DNA from: Persicaria tinctoria
Lineage: Eukaryota; Streptophyta; Magnoliopsida; Caryophyllales; Polygonaceae
Length of the DNA stretch: 64,000 nucleotides
NCBI GenBank assembly: GCA_037127255.1
Contig: JBANSL010000004.1
Location: 50,417,702-50,481,701 of the forward strand
Direction of reading: 5' to 3'
Shown here: positions 1 to 9,169 of the stretch, in pieces
Position numbering within the stretch: position 1 is the first letter of the stretch
Layout: every line of letters begins with the position of its first letter
Translations under genes and position numbers: made by a program
The notes under the pieces: model-generated
What the model saw: the letters and a program-made list of their open reading frames with translations, nothing else
What the model was told of the DNA's origin: nothing
Database searches by the model: none

Positions 1-1543
1 AAGTAAATAAGAATAAGAAAAATAACAAATTGCAAGTTTTTGCGAATACATGAAGCGAAACATTTCAGAGTCAGGGTTCACTACAACAATGCATCCTCGA
101 TAGACCAATTAATTTTCATGCCTTAACAAATTGAAAAGAGATAATTGAAGGTAAATTATCTAAATTCATCATCACTTAGCCTACGCATGTTGCTATAACT
201 ATGTCTGGTTCAATTAATTACCACTCAGCTTGCGCATGTTGTAGATCAATCAATCAAATTGGACTCTTTAAGCAATTAGACCCTAGCGAGCAAATCGATC
301 AAAAAATCGCATGCGCGATTTGCATAACCAACTCAAACCTAGGTTGTCTATGATAGTTTATTATCCTCAAGAGAATTAAATAGATTACTCATAAACAATT
401 CTCAAGTTCAATCCATTTTTCCAATAAAATTAACAACTTTATCCATATATTCAATCTCAATTCGCAGCCGGCGCATGTTGAATATAAAAAGCATTCCAAT
501 CAACTATAAAATGAATCGGATTAAGCACTCATGGATCAAATCAAACAAATAATAGAATTCATTCAGGCAATTATCACGCACATGTCTATCTCATCATCGT
601 TAGGATCACCCCAACCCTAGAACAAGAAAATTAGCCAGACATGAATTCAGATACAGTCAAAGAAATCATGATGAAAAAATATAAAACTAGATTAAAAGAA
701 CTTATCTTGAATCCAGCAAACCAAACCTTCAAGAAGAAATATTCGAAAAGCCTAAAACTCTCAATGTCTGCAACTAGGGTCTGCGGAATGAAAATTGGAC
801 ATCCCTCCCGCAAACTCAACTATCTATAGTCCTAAAAAAGGTCTGAAAATAATTCTAAAATAATAATAAAATATACAAAAAAGTCGTCCCATAAAAGATA
901 GAATCGAATAAAAAATTCCCGATGAATTAACGCGGAAGGAAATGTATCGACTCGATACTTAGCTACTGTAAAGCTTTTTCGCTCGGAAGGTGAAGGTATC
1001 GACTCGATACCTACTATTATCGACTCGGTATGTCGTGATTTTCTTTTCTGCTTGTTGTACCAACTCGGAAGGTGTTGGTACCGACTCGATACATGTGGGT
1101 TCCGGGTCGATACTTTGACTCATCATCAGCTTCTTGGCTCAATTTCTCCCTATTGTAGGCCGAATTTGCAAAAGTGCTCAACATAAAAGTTGTAGGTATT
1201 GAATCAGCTTTCCAACAAGCTATAGAACATCTTGATCCGAGATGTTGTCAAACAGTAACTGTCCGAAATATGTCGGTTCGACAATAGGCTCTTCTTAGCT
1301 TGATTTATAGCACTTGAGAACACTATGCAAGTCTCTTTCGGTGTCCATGAACATGTCAAACTTGGCTTCAATGAATCTTATTCTATCGTGATTTCAAATT
1401 GACATCGATCAAGCTCCAAATCACCTGAAATAAATAAAACACGAGTGTATACATCTATTCTAAAAATGAAACCAAAAACTATATAAAAGACATAAAAACA
1501 TATAAAAATGAATTCAAACTACAATAAACTATTTCTCATAACA
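1..1543 (-). mobile_element. Partial LTR (D1), divergent relative of the A/B/C LTRs
   Basis: Read on the minus strand this begins with TGTTATGAG at 1543, comparable to the TGTTGTGAG start of the B and C LTRs, and runs off the window edge. The order of landmarks matches the B LTR: a block near 1150-1300 resembling the B stretch with 'gttgtag...gctttccaa', then a cluster of TCGACTCGATAC-type motifs at about 930-1110, then a 'ggatcaccccaaccctag' block near 600 like the 'gggctcaccccgaccctag' block of LTR A. No coding capacity is evident; the short ORFs here are chance. The U5 end lies outside the window. Family assignment rests on landmark order and not on an alignment. Confidence 0.6.
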
Positions 1544-2220
1544 CGTAGAATATGATGATATTAGTGGTTTTATTTGTTGTTATTGTTGTTTCATTATATG
1601 TGTTATTTGTTGTTATTATATGCATATGATTTGTATATATGTTATGATTGTATTATGTTTTGCAGTTATTGTTGTTAGATTATTATTATTATTGTATTCT
1701 GAAATTTTGTGAGAAATATATAAATTCTTCAAATTATTATATATTTTGATTTATTTTAAAAGTAGTGTTATTTGGGATGTGTTTTACAATGTGTTTTATA
1801 ATGTGATTTTATAAATGTGGATTATTGAAAATGGATTGAGTTTTGGTGTTTTATTTTATTTAAATATTGTCGATTTTGATCTATAGATGTGATTACAAAG
1901 ATGGATTTAATTGGTGCTATTTTAGATAAATATTGGTGAATTATTTAAAAGGGGTTTCAAGTTTATGAAAATGTTCTTAAAGGGTTTGAGGTTTTGAAAT
2001 AAAAAATGCCGGAATTATTTCTATAATATGATTTCGAGAAAATGGTTTTATGGTTTAAATGTTTAATGTCAGAATTTGGCTAAGTACAATTTTAAAACAA
2101 TTGTTTGATTATCTAGTTGACTTCCTTGAGATTTAAAATGTTTTGACTAATTTGGGACCGACTTAATTGGACTTAACTTGATAGATGGTTTGGTGAGTCT
2201 TGCTTGTGAATTTATGTGAA

Positions 2221-2450
2221 TATGATATGAATATGAGTTGCAAGTATGATGTGATATATATTATGAGATGTGAAATGATGATAATGAGATGATGGATGAG
2301 ATGATGTGTTATTCTATGATGATGAGATTGAGATTATATGATGAGATTGAGGTGATATGATGAGATCGAGATTATATGATTAGTTGTGATGAGATTATGA
2401 GATGAGTTATGAGATGAGACGTGATGGTAATGATATGAAAGCTCTGATGT
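2221..2450. repeat. Degenerate GATGA/ATGAGAT simple-repeat tract
   Basis: About 230 bases are built almost entirely from imperfect 'gatgatatgagat' words on the plus strand. The tract lies inside LTR copy G and has no counterpart of similar length in the LTR at 18838-22020, so it probably expanded locally. Confidence 0.55.
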
Positions 2451-2693
2451 TGAACTCTATGATTACGTGTGTTATGTGTTATTACTCATGCTTTGTGTAA
2501 TATAGACTTAGACTTATATTGTGTTTATTATATCTATTAGGCGATTTATGACGTGTCGGCTTGCTTATATACCTTGGTGTTGCTTTTGCTGCTCTGTACT
2601 TCCAGGTAAGTTTCCTACGGGAGCTTACTCAGTAATCAGGACCTCATGCCTGATGAGTCATATAGTATGTAGGCGTTGCATATAGCATGCCAT

Positions 2694-3437
2694 CAGGGCC
2701 GGCCCAAGCCCTTGTTTGAAGGGGCAATCGCCATGGGCCCAATCCAAATAGGGGCCCAGCCCATATATGTTTCTTTGTATATATGCTTCTGTTAAAAAAT
2801 TATTGATTAAAAAATTCAAAGGAAATGGGGCCCTACACATTTGACCCATTCTATAATTTTCATGCCTCCGTGTGTTCCCATTAAAAAGTAAACATAATTT
2901 CTATTAATTGATACTCAACACCCTAGCTCTAGGTTTTCTACCCCTGCAGAAGAGAGAAAAATGCCTATCACATCAAAAACCTTTCAATTTCGCCATTTCT
3001 TGGGTTTAAAATGTTGTAAAATTCTCTTTTTTTTGGCTAAATTTTGATAATGTTGGCCATTTTCTTGGTGTAAATGCAATTTTTTGTAATATAAATTATA
3101 CTTCCTCCGTTAAGAAAAATATATCATTTTAGAAGTAAAATATTGTTAAACAAAACAGGTCGTTTTAGGTATTTTGGTGTTTACTTTCCAAAATTACCCT
3201 TGTAATAATTATGGATTTGTTAGTTGTAGTTTTCAATAAAGTGGAAAAGTAAAGTAATAATTATGGGTATAAGTGTATTTTTGTTTGCTTTTAATTACTT
3301 TCTTAAATTGTGAAAATATCTAAAACGACATGTTTTAATTAACGAATGGAGTATAATATATGATTTAAGTTTTTGTATTTTAGGGGCCCTTGGTTTAACT
3401 TCGCCCTAGGGCCTCCAAAGGGTTAGGAACGGCCCTG
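2694..3437. mobile_element. Non-autonomous hAT-type MITE with 8-bp target duplication
   Basis: The ends are inverted: CAGGGCCGGCCC at the left and GGAACGGCCCTG at the right, sharing CAGGGCCG. It is flanked by a perfect 8-bp direct repeat CATGCCAT at 2686-2693 and 3438-3445, the target-site length of the hAT superfamily. The 744-bp body has no transposase ORF and carries G/C-rich subterminal words (ggggcccag, aggggccct). It interrupts LTR copy G and itself contains a Stowaway MITE. CAGGG-type termini are known from the hAT-Tip100 group; that sub-assignment is inference. Confidence 0.88.
3101..3351. mobile_element. Stowaway (Tc1/mariner) MITE nested in the hAT MITE
   Basis: It begins CTTCCTCCGTTAAG and ends with the inverse of CTCCATTCGTTAA, flanked by TA on both sides (3099-3100 and 3352-3353). 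CTCCxTCCGTT termini and a TA target are diagnostic of plant Stowaway MITEs. The length is 251 bp with no ORF. Confidence 0.85.
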
Positions 3438-3607
3438 CATGCCATGTAGTATCATGTTTAGGATTTACACACATGAATGGGCATCCATCTTGTTTATGCG
3501 TTCGAAAAGAGAACGGGTGTTATACGTGAGTCGTAGAGTCTTTGCTATGGTGATAGGATAGCCCAGCACCATCGGGTTTGTCCTGTTAGAGTCTGATTGT
3601 TTATACA

Positions 3608-3835
3608 TTTATGGTGCGGCACGACTGTGCATCCTACCTCGGTTGTGGTATGGACATTTATGGTGCGGTACGACCGTGTGTCCTATCTCAGTTGTGGTAT
3701 GACATGAATATACCTGGTGCGACGCGACCAAGCATCCTACCTCGGATGTGGTACGGACATGTATGGTTGAGTAGACCTGGTTTGGTACGACCGTTCATCC
3801 TACCTCGGTTTTGGTACGGACATGTATGGTATAGT
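3608..3835 (+). repeat. Four-copy tandem repeat, unit about 55-60 bp, inside LTR G
   Basis: Units share 'tggtgcggcacgac' followed by 'catcctacctcggt' and 'tgtggtatggacat'. Four imperfect copies run head to tail. They keep one frame open and create a 137-codon ORF (3611-4024) whose peptide repeats WYGHVW; this is a by-product of the array and not a gene. The corresponding place in LTR 18838-22020 has no such array. Confidence 0.75.
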
Positions 3836-4440
3836 CGGAGAGCTGGGGATATGCCACTTGGCATTCTATGTGGATCCATTTATCATTTTCTACATTATAT
3901 AAACTGTAAGCATGACTTGTGTCATTTAAATTTCCAGCACTGCATTAGAACTTCCTTTATTCTAATAGACATATTATATGTCCTCAGCGAGGTCTTTAGG
4001 GCCCGCATACATCTCTTGGCCTGACTTTGTGATTAGTTTCAGGTATTGATCCTTGCTTGTTCCGTGCTTCCATGACGAGGGTTTCCTTTGGGACGATCAG
4101 ATGACCGAGAGACTGACTTACCACCAAACTATGATACTTTGGGATGATTTTTTTACTCACTTCCCTCGTATTTGGTTTTGACCCAGCCATGCCGTGGCAA
4201 GTTGTATTTGAGATTTCCTTTCTTTACGCATTTGGAACTTAAAATGAATTTGAGCGACTTAGTCTATAGGATTGGTTCTGGGTACCAAATGACCCTTTGT
4301 GTATTTCGGGGTACGGAATCCCCCCTTTCAAACTAACTCTTCGAGGTTTGAAACCTTAACCCGTACTTGGATTGCAAGATCCGAACGAAGGTATCCAACC
4401 TTCGAAATATAACCCAAATATTTATATTTGGGCCGTTACA

Positions 4441-5075
4441 TCTGCCCTAATGGGAAGGGGACAGATGTAGGAGAGGGACATGTCACTTGGCATTCTTTGG
4501 ACCATTTATTTTATTTCGCATATTTATATCCTGATAAACATGACTTGCGTGATTTAAATTCCTGTCCTGCATAAGACCATCTTTATCTAGGTATAGCATA
4601 TAAGGTATGATTACAGTAAAACTCAGTCCTTTGTGTGGGCCTCAGTCTGATCACACGCCCTGTATTATTTTTAAGGTATGATTGAAGATACTTGATTGCT
4701 TGATATCTCTATGACGGGGTTACCTGTTGGCGCTTGATCAACCGAGAGATTGACTTCACGAAGCTTATATAAAATCGGATGATTTCAATTCTGATTTACA
4801 CCTCTATTTTGGTTTTGACCTGACTTTGTCGTGGCGAGTTTTACACGGATTTCCTCTTATCTTGTTTTGAATTACAAACAATTTTGAGCAACTTAACCAA
4901 TTAGGACATATTCTGGGTACCCAACGACCCTTCGCTTATTTTGGGGTTCGAAAACCCCACTTTCACTACTAAATTTTGGGGTTTGTAACCTCAACCCGTA
5001 CCTGGATTGCAAGATTCAAACAAAGGTATCCAACCTTCAAAACGTAACTAGAAAATTTATATTTTGGACGTTACA
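4441..5075 (+). mobile_element. Tandem duplicate of the family T LTR 3' end
   Basis: Immediately after the GTTACA end of copy G, a second LTR 3' segment begins in the middle of the LTR ('tgccctaatggg...ggtagg...gaggg') and runs to another GTTACA at 5075. It repeats the same landmarks as 3845-4440, including 'acttggcattct', the 'cgtacctggattgcaagat' box and a terminal 'ggacgttaca'. The two copies are clearly diverged, so the duplication is old or joins two different insertions. Confidence 0.7.
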
Positions 5076-5084
5076 AGATCCACA

Positions 5085-5230
5085 TTAGGACTTAGTCCTA
5101 CACACCCTCAAGGGCCATGATGTGAGCCTTTGAATTGGTAAATAAAGAGCGGCCATCCGGAGTTCGAACCGGGGACCTATGGGTACTACCCATAAGTCCT
5201 TTCCAGTTGAGCCATTCTGGAATGGTTATA
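5085..5230 (-). mobile_element. tRNA-derived SINE-like fragment
   Basis: The minus strand carries TGGCTCAACTGG (5203-5214), a full match to the Pol III A-box pattern, and GGTTCGAACTC (5160-5170), a near match to the B box, 32 bases apart as in tRNA promoters. The sequence does not close into a tRNA acceptor stem, and the downstream part is unrelated to tRNA, so a SINE is the better reading. No poly(A)/T tail or target duplication was established. The boundaries are approximate. Confidence 0.5.
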
Positions 5231-5429
5231 GGATGTGATCCTTACTCACCTCAAGGCCACACTTTGATCACTCTTCATGTAGCCTATAGCTGACCCTACC
5301 CGCATGTAAATATTACTTTTCATTTAATATATTCACCTTTAAAATAAAAAAATCAACTAACATCCTAAATTCTATCTTAGAAAATTGGATTATAAAATAA
5401 TCTATCTAAATTGTATCTAAATATGGGAA

Positions 5430-5764
5430 AAATCTGTTAAAAAACTCGTCCAAAGGCCCATACCGACCCAGAGCCTGCTCGGTATTGAGCATTGTTCACC
5501 TCGGTATGGCCTCTTCTTCCTTTTTCTTCGAAACTCCAAATTCGCATTCCGCGTTGGTACCGAGCACTACGGATCAGTACAGTTGTCGGTTTGCCTTTTA
5601 TGAATGGAAGTTCTCTTCGTGAATCATTGCTTCTCGGATCAATACCGAGCATGGTGGCTCGGTATGCGCCTCCGTTTCGTCTCTGTTCTTCTCCTACTTG
5701 CTGGGTTTGGTCCTGGATCAGTTCCCTCCTTCTTGGGCTCGGTTTGGCGGCTTTTGGGCTCGGT
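5430..5764. repeat. Unassigned segment with dispersed CTCGGTAT/ATACCGAG motifs
   Basis: At least seven copies of CTCGGTA(T/C), CTCGGTTT or the inverse ATACCGAG lie within about 320 bases, in both orientations. ORFs on both strands (117 and 102 codons) cross it, but neither resembles a protein I recognise and the composition is that of the motif. It looks like LTR-derived sequence with the same style of motif clustering as 930-1110. Confidence 0.4.
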
Positions 5765-5769
5765 TTTGG

Positions 5770-6900
5770 ATTTTTTTTTAAAATACTCAAAGAAAATTAA
5801 AAATTTACGAAAAAATTCACAACTTGAAAATATTTACAAAAATATTCAAAATTTGCAGGTGCGTCAGAGAAATGCGGTCTGAGACCGCTTTTCATTCCCA
5901 GGAAGTAAGATCTGAAAGTAAAAAAATAAAACAAAGAAAGAAATGTGGTTTGAAACCACATTTATACTATTTAGGATTTTTAAATTAATAAAATAAAAAT
6001 ATAAAAAACAATGAAACGCGGCTTGAAACCGCGTTTCTTTTGCAACATTTGATTTGCATCATCTCCTTTATCTGAACTGGGTTTTTTCTCTGAACTGTAG
6101 GCCATCTATCTTCTCTTAAACAAGTAGACTCGACATCTCCAAGGCCATCTTCGAGGCCGGAGGGACAAGGGTCGGGAATTCTTCGACATCTTTTACTATC
6201 GTTGGCGCCTCAAACACCTGGACTCGAGGCCGACATCTCCGAGGTCGAGATTTGCCTTTATTGTCAGTGGGTTACGATCCGACATCTCTGAGGCCGAGAT
6301 TCTCCATTGTTTACGCCTCGAACACCTAGAATCAGTTGCAATTGGTGGTGGGGACGGGGAGCGAGGACGGACAGGGAGGAGAGCGAGGTTGAGAATCAGG
6401 TAAGTAGAGGTGGAGAGTGATGACGAAGGGAGGATAAGCCATGGTTTTCGGAGGTAGGAGAGGAGTGAGAAAGGAGAAGCGAGAAGATGAGAGGGAGAGA
6501 AGGGAGAGGCGAGAGGGCAGGAAGGGCTCTTGGATCTGAGAGGCGAGAGGGCGAGATGCAATAGGAGCTCAGATCTGAGCAATTTGGGAGGGTTACGAAA
6601 GAAACACGACTTCAAGTCGTGTTTCATTCTTCTTTTTCTTCTTTTTTTTAAAAAAAAATTAATTTAAAAATACTAAGTGATATGAACGCGGTTTCAAGCC
6701 GCGTTTTACCGAAAATTAACTATAAAATGCGGTTTGAAATCAATTTCTTTTTTTGTTTTTACTTTCAAATCTTGTTTCTTGTGAATGAAACGTGGTCTCT
6801 GACACACCCACAAATTTTGAATATTTTTGTTAATATTTTCAAGTTATCAATTTTTTTTGTAAATTTTATTTTTCTTTGAATATTTTGAAAAAAAATTCTC
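5770..6900. repeat. Foldback element: two ~300-bp inverted arms with palindromes
   Basis: The sequence from about 5770 to 6050 reappears inverted from about 6900 back to 6590. Matches run through 'caaagaaaat', 'acttgaaaatatt', 'caaaaatattcaaaatttg' and a 'gtgtcagaga' block. Each arm carries short palindromes (5874-5888, 5941-5963, 6013-6037 in the left arm; 6601-6625, 6685-6705, 6725-6746 in the right). The central ~540 bases are G/C-richer and low complexity; a 143-codon minus ORF there (6196-6627) is Ser/Pro/Leu-rich and not recognisable. It could be a Mutator-type foldback MITE or a hairpin RNA source. No target duplication was found. Confidence 0.6.
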
Positions 6901-7004
6901 GATTTTGTGCACTATTATGCTCTTTTCTCCTTCGTTCTTACTCCTTTTACTTCAATTCTTTTTTTCGCGCACTCTTCTAACTTTCTTCCACTTATTTTTA
7001 TGCT

Positions 7005-7890
7005 ATGGAATTACCTCAAATCAGCTTCAGAAATATGTAAAACACAACAAAAGCTTGTGTAGACCTCCATATCTCATGAAATATGAAAACCTACTCAATC
7101 GACGCTAAACCCAACATAAATCATAACTAAAAACATAAACATCAAAATACCCCATACTTAGAGTTGCTTGTCCTCAAGAAATAACCAAACAATAGCCAAT
7201 ACTTACAACACATCCATCCAGTCTTTGCCTTTGTCAAAAGAAACATCATAAGATAGTAGCAATGCAAATCATGTGAATTTAATGTCATCACACATATACG
7301 AGCAATTCATAAGCATAGGCAATATAAAGCCAACATCATATGGATAATGTGTTTGCAATGAACTCTTAATGGATTTAGGCTATGAAGATCAACTCTCAAC
7401 TCAATTTCATACACAAATATATAAATATTGCAATTTAAAATAATCCACTTCGCAACCAATTATGTAAATGCAAACAAGAACCATCAGGAGGACTTTCGCT
7501 CAAAGAAAGACTTCAAAGAAGAATACATTCGGTGGGGTTGTAATAGTGCTTGGTAAGAAATAATGGGTATGAAATTATTTTGCCATGTGGTGCTTAATAA
7601 AATCCGAGAATCAAGACTCCTAAACTTCTAACACAATTCAACCAAACCAAAACCATAACCATAACTATATAAACAACCAAACTCACTAACTTATGAAAAA
7701 CTCAACCTTTCAAACCCAATGTATCCCCACAAATAAATCTCGCAAATCAGAAATAAGGTAAATTTGGTTCATGCACTTCATTCGCATTTTTCCCTTTTTT
7801 TTGCCTTTTTCTGATTGTCGGGAATTTTTTTTTTCTTTTTTTTTTGCTGAATGAAAATAAAATAAAATAACTATTGCATTTATATAGTGA
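7005..7890 (-). mobile_element. Fragment of Athila-like element: LTR start plus 3' internal region
   Basis: 7010-7140 resembles, inverted, the first bases of the B LTR ('cttgtgtagacctccatat' is shared with 'gtctacacaag'). Next comes 'taccccatacttagagttgcttgtcctcaag', which matches the inverse of the B/C polypurine tract and the 'cttgaggacaagcaagcttaagtatgggg' region. From 7160 to about 7700 noncoding 3' interior follows, including a 'ttgccatgtggtgct' block also seen in A, B and C. No ORF remains. The Mutator-like region begins at its right side. Confidence 0.6.
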
Positions 7891-8034
7891 GCCAAAAAGA
7901 GATAATTATAGTAAATGACCCTCTACCTGCCCAACTTTGCAAGCCTAACCCACTATCCACAACAATTGCAAATGTTAACCCCCCCCCCCCCCCAAAAAAA
8001 AAATTGCAAAGATTACGGTGGAAAATAACCGGGA

Positions 8035-8320
8035 CAGAGGAGAGAGAGAGTCAGAGGGGAAGTTATTGTGGAGAGAGAGAGGAAGTTGGGGAGGTTAATG
8101 TGGAGAAAGAGAGAGAGAGAGGAAGACAATTTAATTTCAAAACTGTCGAGTCCAACTGTCTCTCACGGGCTTACAAAAGAGGAAGAGAGAGAGGGCAACA
8201 ATTGCTCATGCAAACTTGAGGAAAATAAGAGGAGAAGGAAGAAGAAGAGGAAGAAGACGACAGAGCAAGAGAGAAGAAGAAGAAGCCAACCTGAGGGAGA
8301 AGACGACAGAGTTGGAAAGG
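8035..8320. repeat. GA-rich purine tract at left end of the Mutator-like region
   Basis: Runs of gagagagagagg and gaagaagaag dominate this stretch. Two overlapping ORFs (110 and 92 codons) are Arg/Glu/Lys low-complexity products of it and are not taken as genes. A poly-C then poly-A run sits just upstream at 7979-8004. It may be the inner part of a terminal inverted repeat and could serve as a promoter region. Confidence 0.6.
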
Positions 8321-8349
8321 AGATGAAGATGCCAATTTTGAAGTAAGTA

Positions 8350-9169
8350 AACCATCACTATGCCGATTAATTACGTTTTGCTTGGATTCGTAGGGGAGGA
8401 ACCGATTGGAAGAACCTAAACTGGTTTAGATTGTGTGAAAATGGGAAAAAGGGGGTGAATGGGTTGATAGTGCGCAATATCACCCTGTCATGTAGGAAGT
8501 AACTGGCGTCAAGTTAAAAACAAAGGGTGGAACGTTTGGGAACTGGGGTGTGCGCGACTGGGAGAGAAAGGAATTTTTGGGAATGGTGAAATCGGGCAAC
8601 TGTTTTGTCGAATCCAACTTATCAAGAGCAGGGTGAGTGTAGATACGTTCAGTTTAGGGGGAAATTGGCCGAAATGGGGTGTTTGACTGTAGATACGTTC
8701 AGTTTTGTGGGAAATTGGCTAAAATGGGGTGCATTAGGGTTAGGAAAAATGTTAGAAAGGGTCAACATTTATGACGAATCGAAATTATCTGGAGTAGGGT
8801 GACTCGTGTGCAATTGGAGATTTACAAATTGAAGAAGTAGTCTGCCATGTATGAACATTTATGTGTCATATGTACCTGTCTTTATGTCATGTTAAAAGTA
8901 AACTGTTGGGTTGGATATGGGGAAGGGAAACTGTAGGGATGATTATGGAACCATTGGTTGCATTCTATATTAAGATGAATAGGTTTGACATTTGATATGC
9001 ATAGGTTCTAAATTAGTAACTGTCATGTACATATTGACTGCTGGAATGTTTGTGGCCTTGTGGGACTGATATGGATATGAAGGGAACCGTGAGTTTGGGG
9101 ACACGAATTGATTTCTAGAAAACTGATTTTTGGTCTCCCAACATGCCGGATATCCGGTGAATATAAAAA
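8350..9169. other. Noncoding leader of the DUF1985-type pseudogene
   Basis: No recognisable coding sequence. A direct repeat of about 65 bases sits at roughly 8630-8720: 'tgtagatacgttcagttt' followed by 'gggaaattggc' and 'aaaatggggtg' occurs twice. Scattered TGTCATGT words begin here and continue through the introns downstream. Confidence 0.5.

Larger units (their letters stand above)
1544..4440 (+). mobile_element. 5'-truncated family T (Tekay/Del-like) LTR, copy G
   Basis: The right end reads GGGCCGTTACA, the terminus shared with the LTRs ending at 22020 (+) and, inverted, starting at 60381 and 50751 (-). Shared landmarks include an AT-rich 'gttattgttgtt' tract, a 'ggtaggagagggatatgccacttggcatt'-type block, a 'gtctttgctagggtcatagggtagccca' block and a U5 box around 'acctggattgcaagatc'. 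The first roughly 1.4 kb of the LTR is missing. It contains a GATGA-rich tract, a hAT MITE with a nested Stowaway, and a four-copy tandem repeat, all listed separately. Confidence 0.65.

Noticed and set aside
3611..4024. 137-codon ORF
   Set aside because: Created by the tandem repeat at 3608-3835; the peptide repeat follows the DNA repeat.
5160..5214. Functional tRNA gene
   Set aside because: A and B boxes are present, but no acceptor stem pairing; a SINE-like origin is more likely.
8068..8346. Arg/Glu-rich ORFs of 92 and 110 codons
   Set aside because: Translation of a GA-rich microsatellite-like tract.
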